Counted from the first letter of the stretch, positions 1 to 9,496 are shown. The stretch is 64,000 nucleotides of DNA from Roseiarcus sp963776665 (GCA_963776665.1 CAVZNQ010000027.1:1-64000), one strand, 5' to 3'. Numbers and translations: made by a program. The notes: generated by a model not told the origin, from the sequence alone.

Positions 1-1178
1 TGCGTCGTGCTTGATACTTGCGTGCGACAGGCATCAGAGTTGGATCGTTTCGCCAGTATGCGCGGGGCTATTTCCGCAACAACGAGATGCTTGGGAAGCT
101 TGTGACGAATGAGACGGCGAACATGATCGCGTTGTCGACTGGGGCCGAGCTGACGATTGCGACCAACAGCTTCCGTGGGTTGCGCGGGCGTTCGATTGCG
201 TGCGCGATTTTTGATGAGGTTGCCTACTGAGGGTCCGAGGAGTTCGCCAATCCCGATCAGGAGGTTTATCAGGCGCTCGTGCCCGGTTCTCGCGACGTTG
301 CTGGACTTGCTGTTGGTTGGCATTTCGTCGCCCTACAAGCGATCCGGTCTTTTGTTCGAGAAATGGCGGGCTCATTTTGGCAAGGATGACGACCGGGTTT
401 TGGTCATCAACGCGGCGAGTGCAACTGAATCCGACGTTGAACTTTGAGGAGATCGAGGCTTATCGCGAGTTGGACCCCGAGGCTGCGAAGAGCGAGTGGG
501 ACGGGCAGTTCAGGGACGATGTGCAGAACTTCGTCGGCCGCGAGAGCGTCGAGGCGTGCACGACGATTGGTGTTTATGAGATCGCGCCGATCCCCGGCGT
601 TGAGTACCGGGCTTTCGTTGATCCTGCGGGGGGCAGCGGGCTCGACAGCATGACGCTTGCTGTCAGCGGTTGCGAGAGCAACGGCGTTGCGGTTTTGGAT
701 GCGGTGAGAGAGCGGAAGCCGCAGTTCAGTCCTGACGACTGCGTTGCGGAGTTTGCGCAGTTGTTGCGCGCGTATCGGGTGAGCGAGGTCGTCGGCGACA
801 AGATGGGGCGGCTCTTTTGTGAGCGAGAGCTTCAGCACGGGATCGGCTACCGCGTCAGCGAGCTGACCAAGACCGAACTTTATCGGCGAATTTCTGAGTT
901 TGCTGAACAGCCGCAAGGTCGAGCTTCTCGACCATCAGAGGATGATTGTGCAGTTGCTGACCCTGGAGCGCAAGACGGCGCGCGGGGGAAGAGATTGGAT
1001 TGACTGTCCTCAGGGACCATCGTTTCATGATGACTTGATCAACTCGGTGGCGGGCAGTTTGGTGATCTCGTCTGGCGTTGGCACCGGCGAGTTTGACGTG
1101 AGAGAATTCGTGGCGGCGTGGGGGAATGCGAGCACGCTCGCGGAGTATGATCGTAAACGAGCAACAAGACTGAACTGA
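1..1178 (+). pseudogene. Phage terminase large subunit, degenerate and 5'-partial
   Basis: Pieces of one terminase large subunit (the phage DNA-packaging ATPase and nuclease) appear in successive frames. The ATPase part ends in a Walker-B-like FDEVAY at about 210-227, followed by a TGA at 228-230 where a Trp codon is expected. The next piece, containing GISSPYKRSGLLFEKW, is in another frame (about 310-365). The nuclease part, with an FVDPAGG motif near 613-633, is in a third frame. The C-terminal part, with HDDLINSVAG, is in a fourth segment starting near 900. So there are at least three frameshifts and one nonsense codon, and the gene also runs off the left edge. It is a prophage relic. The family call rests on motif recognition and is firm; the exact shift points are approximate. 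Confidence 0.85.
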
Positions 1179-1189
1179 GGAGCATGACG

Positions 1190-1525
1190 ATGGCGAGAAA
1201 TCAGGTTCACGTGTGGGTTCACGATGAGAGCCCGATGCATCGGGTTCATGACAACGCGGCGCGATTTGTTGACGCGCCGTTGGCGACTTCCGTTGCGGCG
1301 CGTGGGCCGCAGAATGGTCCGGCGACGAGGACGAAAGTTTGCGAGTTTCCCGGTTCGAGTTTCGTCGCCGAGAGGTCCGAGGGCGGTGGCTTGATCATTT
1401 ACCATGTCGCCTCCGGCGCGGGCCTGCCGACTGAAACGATTGGCGACACGCGGCGAAGGCCGATGGATGCGGCGAAGATGCAATTGTTGATCGAGGAGCG
1501 TCGTCGCGTGGCTGGCGGGCGATGA
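1190..1525 (+). CDS. Hypothetical protein downstream of terminase relic
   Basis: An open frame of 111 codons with no recognised domain. The ATG at 1190 is preferred over the one at 1184 because a TGAGGAG ribosome-binding site at 1176-1182 gives 7-base spacing only to the second ATG. The product is rich in Arg and Ala, has a His/Asp-rich N-terminus (HVWVHDESPMHRVHD) and no membrane segment. It lies 11 bases after the terminase relic and is probably part of the same decayed prophage. Its function is unknown. Confidence 0.5.
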   Translation: MARNQVHVWVHDESPMHRVHDNAARFVDAPLATSVAARGPQNGPATRTKVCEFPGSSFVAERSEGGGLIIYHVASGAGLPTETIGDTRRRPMDAAKMQLLIEERRRVAGGR

Positions 1526-2246
1526 CGGCGACAGTCGAAGAGGCGCGCCGACGGCAGACGGTCTTGACCCACGCCGGGACCGGTTCGCCATTGTCCCAGC
1601 GGTCGTGCGCGCGCGGTCCGAAAGAGGGCCAGCGCAGCGGCGAGCGCCGTGATTGAACGACTTATCCGACGCGCTCGCCTTGATCGCTTTCTAAGGCGGT
1701 CGGACTCGATGCTGTTCGCCTTGGGCATGAAGCTGGCTTCACCTAGGTCAATCCCTCGCCGGCACCTGTGCGATTTTTATCGCTCAAGAGGCCCATCAAG
1801 AAATGGGGCGTTTCAGCGAGGTTAGGATTGCTGATCGCTCTTGAAGCCTCGGATCGGCTTGCCGCCCGGACGCCTAGCCTTGCCGGGGCTTTGGCGTTCA
1901 TCTCGCCTGAGCCGCAACCTCGCAGAAGGTTTCGCTAGCGCAGGCCAAGCTCCGCGGCCTCTATGACAAGCTTTACAAGCTTGCGGTGATTACTCGGGAG
2001 GAAGAACCAGCAGCTTAACGATGCGGGATTGCGGGCGAAGATGCTAAGCTCGCCGGAAGAACGCTGCATGAAGGCCGGAATCAAGATCGTATCCGTCGCA
2101 TAGAAGCGGACACCAGAGGGCCTTCGACCTTGCGCTTCGATCACGGTAATCTCGGAGCGGCATCACACGCTGCCCTGCGCCGATCTGCTACGGCGAATTG
2201 GGAGTGGTTGAGTTGTGGGCGTCATCGCCAACATGCTGAGTGACGC
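1526..2246. other. Non-coding or decayed stretch
   Basis: No convincing gene is seen. Short open frames on both strands lack recognisable domains or ribosome-binding sites. A short plus-strand reading near 1935-2020 (AQAKLRGLYDKLYKLAV) resembles the start of small phage head or packaging proteins, but it stops quickly. The stretch is most simply the continuation of the prophage relic. Confidence 0.4.
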
Positions 2247-2510
2247 TCACAGTTCCCAATCTAAGGCGAGCGGCCACGGCGGCGGGCTGTTAGCGATGGC
2301 GAGTAGGTTGCTGGTCTTGTCGGCGAGTTTGATGACCGAGGCGCCATCGCTCTTGTGTGGCGCGCCGGCGATCTGGTTATCTTTGCGCACTTCTTTGAGA
2401 AGGCTTTTGTCGTCGGTCACTTCAGCGACAAGAGAGGCTATCGTCGGTCCAAAGAGATCGGCGATTTGCGTGTTTGTCACGTCCTGATCCTCGACCAAGT
2501 CGTGCAACAA
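2247..2510 (-). pseudogene. RelA/SpoT-type HD phosphohydrolase fragment
   Basis: The 87-residue product carries the HD-domain core LLHDLVEDQ and the following DVTNTQIADLFG, VAEVTDDKS and IKLADKTSNL motifs of bacterial (p)ppGpp-hydrolase-like HD proteins. Full members are about 170-200 residues. Here the N-terminal helix with the first metal-binding His is missing, and the C-terminus ends soon after the SNLLAIANSPP motif. The homology starts slightly upstream of the ATG (VLPGALLHDL), so the reading frame is a cut-down piece rather than a compact gene. It is probably non-functional. Confidence 0.7.
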
Positions 2511-2532
2511 CGCGCCAGGCAGGACGGGCGCC

Positions 2533-2835
2533 TTACTTCAAATTCTCACCCACGGCGATTCCCGCCAGCTTTTCAACCAACGAACAAACTCGTCGAGATA
2601 TGACTGGGAAATCCACGCGCTTGAGCCCCGTGGCTTCCTCCATGCACATGTCCCGCCGAACTTCGATCATAAAAGAACGCACTCGCGCGTCGATGTTCCA
2701 GTACGTGGAGGGCAGGATGCTGCCGCTGAACGGGCGATTGAGGGCTGCAGTGAATCCATGCTCGCGCGCCGTGCCGTGAATGGCGTTTGTTTCGGCGTCG
2801 GCCCAAAAGCTCTCGAATTTGTCTTCGTTGGTCAT
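2533..2835 (-). pseudogene. N-formylglutamate amidohydrolase-like C-terminal fragment
   Basis: The product has HGFTAALNRPFSGSILP and a later VRSFMIEVRRDMCMEEATG stretch, as in the C-terminal half of N-formylglutamate amidohydrolases, zinc enzymes that release formate from N-formylglutamate. The family is normally about 260-290 residues; this frame has about 100, and the N-terminal metal-binding half is absent. The ATG at 2835 follows a GAAGGAA-like ribosome-binding site; an in-frame upstream start at 2871 adds nothing conserved. It sits next to another truncated gene, suggesting rearrangement debris. It may still be translated but is unlikely to be an active enzyme. Confidence 0.6.
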
Positions 2836-3137
2836 GGCGTGGGTTCCTTCTGTCAGGGAGCTGGATTGCACCTACAGCCCCGGGCGGGTCGCCCTGGCGG
2901 CGTCCGCCCTTTCGAGTCAGGTCATGGCCTATGCGGGCAGGTTGCTTTGCCCGTGGACGCCAAAAGGCTGCTAATTCATGCCATTCGCTCCGTCAGGCCA
3001 CTGGGGGTGTTGGAAGAACGCCGTCCTTCGGGTTCGCGAGGGGCGCGTGGTTCCGGGGCGTGATGCGGGGAGAGTTCGCGGGGCGGGGCGAAAAAGGCCC
3101 GAAGCCGCCTCCTTCGTGCAGATGATGATCTAATCGC

Positions 3138-3353
3138 CTATGCCGCCTGCGTCCGTTCGGCCTGCCGCGCCTCGATGGCGATGATCGCGCGGTGGCGGTA
3201 GCGATCCAAAGCCTGCGCTCCAGTATAGAAAACCCGGATGCCGTAGGCCCGCAGGCCCGCTGCGTCGCCCGCCTCCGCGAGCCTGACGAGTTCGGCCAGT
3301 CTGCCCCGGTCGCAGGCGTAGCTGGGTTTTGAGAAGTCCGGTGGCGTCGGCAT
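3138..3353 (-). CDS. Small conserved hypothetical protein
   Basis: About 71 residues from the ATG at 3353 (the frame stays open up to 3458). The core, SKPSYACDRGRLAELVRLAEAGD followed by DRYRHRAIIAIEARQA in separate blocks, resembles small alphaproteobacterial proteins often carried on plasmids and islands; I recall the pattern (RGKLAxLVxLAExGD, later AMxRYRDLxVxALEAR) but have no functional name for it. It has no signal peptide or membrane segment. It lies between truncated genes and the comM fragment. Confidence 0.5.
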   Translation of the reverse strand: MPTPPDFSKPSYACDRGRLAELVRLAEAGDAAGLRAYGIRVFYTGAQALDRYRHRAIIAIEARQAERTQAA

Positions 3354-3484
3354 CTGGCGGCCTTGGCCGAGTCCGCCCTGCGTCCGCGGTTCCCAAAGCG
3401 TCGGGCGTCCCCGACCGCGTCTCGTCATAACATACTGATAACATTGCACTTCCCGCACTGCAATGGCCCTAAGGCGGAATAGAG

Positions 3485-4003
3485 GGCATCACGGTCAATC
3501 TCGCGCCCGCCGACTTGCCCAAGGAGGGCAGCCACTACGACCTCCCGATCGCGCTCGCGGTCATGGCGGCGATCGGGGCCATTCCGCCCGACGAGCTCGA
3601 CGGCTTCGCCGTGATCGGGGAACTCGCGCTCGACGGTACGATCAGCGCCGTGGCCGGCGTGCTGCCGGCCGCGATCGGCGCCAACGCCGCCGGCAAAGGC
3701 CTGATTTGTCCCGCGCCTTGCGGCCCTGAGGCGGCGTGGGCGTCGGCCGACCTTGAGATTCTGGCGCCGCGGTCGCTGATCCAGCTGACGAACCACTTCA
3801 AGGGCTCGCAGGTTTTGTCCCGCCCTGAGCCGGCGCTCCGCTCGTCGGCTGGGCCGCAGCCGGACCTGCGCGACATCAAGGGCCAGGAGAGCGCAAAGCG
3901 CGCGCTCGAGGTCGCGGCGGCGGGCGGCCATAACCTCTTGATGAGCGGGGCGCCCGGGGCGGGAAAATCGATGCTGGCGCAGCGCCTGCCGTCTATTCTG
4001 TAA
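3485..4003 (+). pseudogene. comM: comM (YifB-type Mg-chelatase-like ATPase) internal fragment
   Basis: Reading from about 3485 the product starts at GITVNLAPADLPKEGSHYDL, which corresponds to about residue 65-70 of ComM/YifB, a AAA+ helicase-like ATPase acting in branch migration during natural transformation. It continues through the N-terminal fold to the Walker A motif GAPGAGKSMLAQRLPSIL and then hits a stop at 4001-4003. Intact proteins are about 500 residues, so the first 65-70 residues and everything after Walker A are gone. The 3' break lies 145 bases before the integrase start, suggesting the island invaded or rearranged comM. No other comM piece was found in the window. Confidence 0.85.
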
Positions 4004-4148
4004 GCGCCATTACCACTTTGAGACCACTTGTGTTTTCAGGCACAACCTGAGTATCATATCGTTTGAGTGAAATTGGTTGTATTTAGGCTGTTTTGGCGCA
4101 TTCTGCTTGCTCGCTGCTAACTTGAAAAAGCAGGAGCTACGGACTGAA

Positions 4149-5264
4149 ATGGCTGAGAAAATTGGTATCAAAACAATCCTAGCGATGCAGCCTAACACCA
4201 TCATTTGGGACGCAAGCGTTAGAGGCTTCAACGCTAGGCGGCAGAAATCGGACGCCGTGACCTTCAGCGTGTTTTATCGGACCCTAGATGGTCAACAGCG
4301 ATGGCATCGCGTTGGGCGGTTTGGGGTCTGGACGCCTGAGCAAGCGCGTAAGGAAGCCCAGAAAGTGCTCAGAGCGCGTGACCTTGGGGAAGATCCATCC
4401 GGCGCAAGAATGGCCGTTAGAAATTCTCCCACCATGGCTGAGCTATTGGATGAGTACGTTGCTGATATGGAAGCAGGGCGCATCAAGGGGAAAAAGACTA
4501 ACACCATTTATACCGACAAAAACAGGATTAAACGACATATTCTTCCTGGGGTCGGTAAATTTAAGGTAGCTACGATCTCACAAGAGCAAATCGAAAATTG
4601 GATAGAGAGCCTATCGCCTGGAAGCGCCAGACGCACCCTAGGGCTCACCGGAGCGATATTCAGCTACGCCATAAAAAAGGGTCTGCGTGATACGAACCCA
4701 GTTAGAGGTGTCGAGACGCCCAAGGACAACGTACGCCAGCGGCGCTTGTCCGTGGCTGAGTACGCGCAGCTAGGACGCGCGCTTGAGGGCGACAATCCAG
4801 CCAAGGACATTTTCATGCTGCTTGCCGTCTCAGGGTGGCGCAGCGGTGAAGCGCGCCTCCTGAAATATTCTGAGCTGGATTTGGACCGGCGCATAGCCAA
4901 TCTTGGAGACACAAAGACAGGCCAAAGCGTTAGACCGCTCAGCATGGCTGCGATAGAGATAATCCAGAGACAGCCGCGCACGGAATCAGAATACGTGTTT
5001 CCAGTTCAAAATGGACAACCAATCGGTAATCTATTCCATCATTGGGAAAAGTTGGGGTTAGATAAAACTATCAGCCCACATACGCTTCGTCATTCTTTAG
5101 CGAGTTTGGCGGCAGATATGCAAATGCCGGATAGCATAATAGCTGGCCTCTTAGGTCACAGGCTGGGCTCAATAACCAGCCGATATACGCACCTCAGCAA
5201 TCCAGCGTTGATCGAAGCGGCGGATCGAGCGGCTAACGAAACTCTGAGATTGATGAAAGCATAA
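4149..5264 (+). CDS. Tyrosine-type site-specific recombinase (integrase)
   Basis: A 371-residue phage/island-type integrase. An N-terminal DUF4102-like arm-binding part (FNARRQKSDAVTFSVFYR) is followed by a core-binding SAM-like region (about residues 90-175) and a catalytic domain with Arg in SGWRSGEARLLK, His-x-x-Arg in HTLRHSLASLA, a second His in GLLGHRLG and the nucleophile in SRYTHL. All catalytic residues are present, so it may be active. The ATG at 4149 follows an AGGAG at about 4132; the open frame extends to 4077 without homology. It adjoins the broken comM and leads a lower-GC segment. No tRNA gene is nearby, so the attachment site is not tRNA-based. Confidence 0.92.
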   Translation: MAEKIGIKTILAMQPNTIIWDASVRGFNARRQKSDAVTFSVFYRTLDGQQRWHRVGRFGVWTPEQARKEAQKVLRARDLGEDPSGARMAVRNSPTMAELLDEYVADMEAGRIKGKKTNTIYTDKNRIKRHILPGVGKFKVATISQEQIENWIESLSPGSARRTLGLTGAIFSYAIKKGLRDTNPVRGVETPKDNVRQRRLSVAEYAQLGRALEGDNPAKDIFMLLAVSGWRSGEARLLKYSELDLDRRIANLGDTKTGQSVRPLSMAAIEIIQRQPRTESEYVFPVQNGQPIGNLFHHWEKLGLDKTISPHTLRHSLASLAADMQMPDSIIAGLLGHRLGSITSRYTHLSNPALIEAADRAANETLRLMKA

Positions 5265-5350
5265 GCACAAGGCTGTTATGCACTATAATCTACGAAGTGA
5301 TTTCAGGGATTGCGTAAGAAGCCCTAGGGCGGCCTCGTTTCCGTTCGGCT

Positions 5351-5376
5351 AGGGGGTTAGCTCCCCTGTCGTTTTT
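5351..5376 (+). terminator. Possible weak intrinsic terminator after integrase
   Basis: AGGGG (5351-5355) can pair with CCCCT (5363-5367) around a 7-base loop, followed a few bases later by five Ts (5372-5376). The stem is short, so this is a weak candidate. The rest of 5265-5628 holds no gene; it has runs of GGGG and CCCC with several small dyads of unknown role. Confidence 0.3.
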
Positions 5377-5628
5377 CATGCCCCTACGGTCCGGATAGGG
5401 CCGTCTAACGAGGCATCTAAGGCATGGGAAAGGGGCTAGAGCAGGGTTGCGCGACGCGGGCATAGCTCTACATAGCTAACACGTGCAACAGAAAACATTT
5501 TAAAGGATAGCAACCGTTCGTGCAAGTATTTTCTTGCGTTAGGCACCGTTGTGTGCTGTATTAGCTAAATACAGATGCAGTATTGCCGGAGTACGCATGA
5601 GGCACCAAGAAACAAGGAGATCACTGAT

Positions 5629-6075
5629 ATGGCATATCCAGCCCACATAGAGAAAGAAACTCAAATTCAAGAGACTAGGGCGCATTATGAGGATCATTTG
5701 CGCCCGTTCAATAGGAGCGCTCCTCAACCTTTCCCGGAGGAAACTCACGACGAATACCGCCGTCGTGCCTTACCAATTTTGCAGAATTACGCGCCTGGAA
5801 TGCAGGATGTAAAAGTTCACGATGCGCGCGGTACTGCGTTCGATATGATTGAAAGGCAAACGTTTGACGCCGCTAGACGGGAAGCGCAGCGTCCTACCAT
5901 GGTACCGGAGGGTGAGCTTAGAGAGATCAAACGGTTTGATCAGTCTGGTCGCGTCTCATACGAATTTTTTGGAAAGCCATCAGCATGGCTTAGCCAATTT
6001 AGCCCAACGAGAAAAAGATTGGTGGGGATTAAAACAGAAACTGAAAGAGGCTACCGCCCTTCGAATTTGGGCTGA
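5629..6075 (+). CDS. Phage/island-associated hypothetical protein
   Basis: 148 residues from the ATG at 5629, which has an AAGGAG ribosome-binding site 10 bases upstream; the frame stays open to 5575. The C-terminus, with FDQSGRVSYEFFGKPSAWLSQ and then KRLVGI, matches a motif I associate with small proteins of alphaproteobacterial prophages and islands. The N-terminal part is charged and helical (EKETQIQETRAHYEDHL). No enzyme motif, signal or membrane segment is seen. It is probably cargo or a control gene of the integrase island. Confidence 0.55.
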   Translation: MAYPAHIEKETQIQETRAHYEDHLRPFNRSAPQPFPEETHDEYRRRALPILQNYAPGMQDVKVHDARGTAFDMIERQTFDAARREAQRPTMVPEGELREIKRFDQSGRVSYEFFGKPSAWLSQFSPTRKRLVGIKTETERGYRPSNLG

Positions 6076-6721
6076 CGAGCTCACGCTGGCTAAAACATCC
6101 CTAGCCAGACTCAATGCGCCATTTAACCTTTCATGACGTATACGTGAGTAGTTGAGCGGGGTGGCGTTGAACTGCTGCGACGCTACCCTGGCTCCTACTT
6201 GGTGAATTGATATGCAATATTCCACTATGGCTTTCATAGAGACATTGAAACCGAGAAACGGTCCTTGTGGCGCACTGATTTTATTGATCCTATCAGCCGC
6301 GCAACATATGGTTGGATCTTTCAGTTTTGGCCGATAACTATTCTAAAGATAACAGGATGGAAGGGCGAGCAAATCACTGTAGTTAAGATATTTGAACGAG
6401 AGTTTGTATGGTGACAGCGATAGTAGCGGACGAACTGGAATGGACAATTATCCATCGTCCTGTGTAGCGCGTCCATAATCTCGCTTTGAATGATCCGACG
6501 AGACTCTTGTCGTTTGTTGCGCCTTCAGTGGCAACGGGCGACGATTGTCGGTTTGTTTGGATAGAGAGTGGCGCATCAGCAAGAGTGAGTAGGGCAAGGG
6601 TCCACGGTCGAAGGGCGCACGATCCATCGCCCAATTTGGCCAGAACTGACAGCCCATTGGCGCGGAAAAGCAAGACGCCCAACGCTCGTTGTGCGATCTG
6701 CGCGGCTGGAAGGAGTCTGCA
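6076..6721. other. Intergenic island DNA, no clear gene
   Basis: AT-richer DNA with several short open frames. One plus-strand frame (6486-6725) and two overlapping minus-strand frames are open, but none has a good ribosome-binding site or a recognisable domain. The segment ends at the strong GGAAGGAG site of the small membrane protein gene at 6722. Confidence 0.4.
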
Positions 6722-6859
6722 ATGACCGAGATTGACGACGCAACGGCTCCATTTGTGGAGGCCGAAATCAAGGAACATCACGCAGCGCTCATGCGCCAAT
6801 TGATCGCGGTTGCGATCGTCATTTGTCTCATGTTGATGTGGGTGGGGCTGCATCATTGA
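6722..6859 (+). CDS. Small single-pass membrane protein (45 aa)
   Basis: A short gene with ATG at 6722 and TGA at 6857-6859. A strong GGAAGGAG ribosome-binding site ends about 7 bases before the ATG. The product has an acidic N-terminus (MTEIDDATAPFVEAEIKEHH) and a C-terminal hydrophobic helix (QLIAVAIVICLMLMWVGL) ending in two histidines. This is the layout of small N-in, single-pass proteins. I cannot name the family. It has no close neighbours on the same strand and could encode a regulatory or toxin-like peptide, but nothing here proves that. Confidence 0.5.
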   Translation: MTEIDDATAPFVEAEIKEHHAALMRQLIAVAIVICLMLMWVGLHH

Positions 6860-7387
6860 GCGAGGCGCGCCCAATAGCTTTGCGTCGTATGGGGATTGAA
6901 AGATGACCTGGGTCGTAGGTGTTGACGGCAAAAAGAAAACTAAGGTGATGGTGATTGCATCGCGGCGCCCATCAACCATGAAGTCCCTAAAACGTTCTCA
7001 AATGAAACGCTGAGCATCCTTCGCGGTGGCCACGACGACTTTCTTGAGGCTTGCGCGTCTGCCTGGACGCCGCGGCGTGTCTTCGGTGACGAGGCTGAAA
7101 GACTACCGACCGAGGTAGGGCGCGACGGCCCGAGGCCTGGACCTGGCAATGTGGTTTTGACGGATTGCCACGGGACCATTATAAATTTCATTTAGCTCGT
7201 CGGCCTCACCGGTTTCGCCCGAAGCCGACTTTGCGGGCTGACTAGGTTTGGGCCAAGGCTCGCGCTCTTTCCACAGCAATTGCTGAGGCTGGGCTATTTT
7301 TCCCTTGACGGTTATCTGGAGCTCGCCAACACATGCTGAATCTGAATCCCTACATCGCGAAAGAGCGATAATTCGCGGGGGCGGAAC
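6860..7387. other. Intergenic island DNA
   Basis: A 36-codon plus-strand frame from 6903 begins MTWVVGVDGKKKTK, which recalls a proteasome-like or phage N-terminus, but it stops at once. Nothing else is supported. Base composition stays mixed and lower in GC than in the right half of the window. Confidence 0.3.
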
Positions 7388-7546
7388 ATGGCGGGCAAGT
7401 CTTTGTCGGCGGCGGAGCGTCGAGCAAAGAATGGCGTTGCAGGCTTCGAAAAATTCATTCTAGCCCTCAATGTTGCGGGCCGGTTTCGTGCACCCAAAGG
7501 TCTCTGGCGATTTTTTCGCCGCCGTATCAATAATGCGCTTATTTAG
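7388..7546 (+). CDS. Possible small basic protein (52 aa)
   Basis: An open frame from ATG at 7388 to TAG at 7544-7546 encodes a Lys/Arg-rich peptide (about 13 basic residues) with a hydrophobic centre, FEKFILALNVAGRF, and a basic tail, WRFFRRRIN. A GGGGGCGG stretch precedes the ATG but is a poor ribosome-binding site. No family is recognised; it could be chance. Confidence 0.25.
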   Translation: MAGKSLSAAERRAKNGVAGFEKFILALNVAGRFRAPKGLWRFFRRRINNALI

Positions 7547-7555
7547 TGTGTATTG

Positions 7556-8011
7556 ATGAATATAGTACATCACGATTGCGGCTCGGTTTTCAGTAAAAAG
7601 ATGAAGCTATCCCTCCGCTCATGGACAGCATGTGGTGGGTGGATTGTGATTCTAGCCATATTATTGGTCTCAGTATTATCGTTTTCAGAAACTGAAGTTG
7701 AGACGTTGCTAATCCTTTCGATGGTCTATGCCCTACAAGGTTGGTTGGCCGAGCTGATGGGAGTTAGGATAGATGCGTCAGGAATTGCGTTCCCAAATCG
7801 TGTGTTTGCACGATTTCCATATTTGGTTCTTTTTCGAAGAAAGTTATCCGAAGGGTCTTTTGATCGTGTTGATTTCATGAAACATTCATTTGTGATATAT
7901 TCTTCAGGAGAGCAAATTATCGTTCCTATAACAAAAAGATTCAACGGAATTGCCGTCGCCAAATATTTGCGAAAAAAATTCCCTAAGGTGCCAGTAGCTC
8001 TATTGTACTGA
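7556..8011 (+). CDS. Two-helix membrane protein, PH-like C-terminus, unknown
   Basis: 151 residues from ATG at 7556 (a TTG lies at 7553; an ATG at 7601 after AAAAAG is an alternative start). Two closely spaced hydrophobic segments (about residues 25-45, GGWIVILAILLVSVLSF, and 52-68) are followed by a cytoplasmic part with DASGIAFPNRVF, RRKLSEGSFDRVDF and a basic ending. The pattern of two helices, then a strand-rich domain, resembles bacterial PH-like (DUF304-type) membrane proteins, but similarity is weak. The gene is markedly AT-rich compared with the flanks, suggesting transfer with the island. Confidence 0.5.
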   Translation: MNIVHHDCGSVFSKKMKLSLRSWTACGGWIVILAILLVSVLSFSETEVETLLILSMVYALQGWLAELMGVRIDASGIAFPNRVFARFPYLVLFRRKLSEGSFDRVDFMKHSFVIYSSGEQIIVPITKRFNGIAVAKYLRKKFPKVPVALLY

Positions 8012-8862
8012 ACTAAGCGCTGCATCCGTCGGCTGACTGCGTGAATTCGGTGGGATGCAGCGATGGCGATGATATTTCGATGACCTTCGCTCCGGCGGCA
8101 CGAGGTTATTCGCCCTTCTTCGATTGCTTTGTTTCCTGACTGAGATGCGTTCTGTTGCCAAACGAAATAAGTTGAAAAGAGCTGGAACGTAGGGACATTC
8201 CCTGAACGTTCACGAGGCCTGAGCCTGCTTTCGCTTTTTACTTTCAATGTTCCGCGCGGAAGCGGTATGTGTAACGAATAACCCATGACATACGCCCACT
8301 TTTACTGTTGGTGAATTGCACCGCAGACCTTCGAAAGTCACCCCACCACGAAAAGGTGACAGCAAAGAGACGTGGGACGATCAGCCCCCAACCTGTTGGC
8401 GTGTGTGGTTCAGATATTTAAATTTTAGAATTTGACGGATTGCCGGGGCTCTTGCGCCCCCGCCATTGAGCTGAAAAACAGGATAATTCAGGCCAATAGT
8501 CGAACGGCGCAGATCCACGCCACGTCCTTGCATCGTCCACGGCTCGCTGGTGAATGGTGGGGGCGGATCGAAAAGACGTGTGAAATCGCCATCCATTTGG
8601 AACCACTCAAGAGCTGCTTTGTTTAATGCTTGCGGAGGCGCGCGCGTGGATATGAAGCGGCCGCGAGATCGAGTCATCGAGTATCTGGCGCGTCGCGAAC
8701 CTTGTGTCCGTGCTCACGAGGATCGCGCCAGCCCGTTTCGTACATGTAATTGCGCGGGCGCGGCCGGCTTGACACGGCGCGAAGATCTTGTTCTTGTCAG
8801 CCGACGAAACTGCCTCGTCTGCGATCAGGCCCTATTGCGGGCTCGAGCCTTTTCATGCGCGA
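8012..8862. other. No identifiable gene
   Basis: Overlapping frames exist on both strands, but none shows a domain, signal peptide or good ribosome-binding site. The stretch lies between the island membrane protein and the IS630 relic and may contain further mobile-element debris. Confidence 0.35.
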
Positions 8863-9359
8863 TCAGCGAACAGGCGCTCTGGGTAACTTTTGTAAAATCT
8901 TCGATGTGCGTCGGCGGCCATGGGCATGATGACGAGGTATGATCTGAAAGTTTGCGATAGCGCATGGCGCGCAGTCTCGCGGCTCGACGTCTGCTTGGCG
9001 ACGTCGATGCGGATTCCCTAAATCCATTGCGCAGAGATCAATGTCGCTGTCGCACGACGCCGTGAACGGCAGGGATCGGACCGCTCTCGATAATCGCGGC
9101 AAGCCCGAGCTCGGTGCATATCGTTCAGTCGAGGCGGCTGTCCGGGCGGCTTGCGATCGATCAGGCCGTCTTTCGGCGCGTGAGCGTTGAATTTGAGCAC
9201 GCAATCGCGAACGATCTGAAGCGTCACACCGCCAATCTTCGCCGCCTCGGTGCGAGTTGCGCTCATCGTAAATCGCCGCCAAAGCCAAAAGCCGCCGCTT
9301 CGATCGTTTCGAAGCAGCTGACATTTGCGCCAATGGCCCGACGGAATAGGAGGCGACAT
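8863..9359 (-). mobile_element. IS630-family transposase relic
   Basis: Minus-strand fragments match the helix-turn-helix N-terminal half of IS630-family transposases. RRLLALAAIYD reads in one frame; TRTEAAKIGGVTLQIVRD, then FNAHAPKDGLIDRKPPGQPP, in a second; and pieces near DLCAMDLG follow after further shifts. At least two frameshifts are present, and the catalytic DDE half is missing or unrecognisable. No terminal repeats were found. It is dead. Confidence 0.75.
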
Positions 9360-9496
9360 CGTTCGCTACACCGCCGAGTTATCCGTCGATCCGTCGAACG
9401 TCAAAGAGGGGCAACCACGGGATCATCTTGCTACACCGGGTTTCACTCGACAACACTGCGAATCAGGCATAAAGCTCAATTGATGGAGTTCAATCA

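Noticed and set aside
2247..2871. Toxin-antitoxin pair from the HD and amidohydrolase fragments
   Set aside because: Both are truncated pieces of larger enzyme families, and spacing and fold do not match a known pair.
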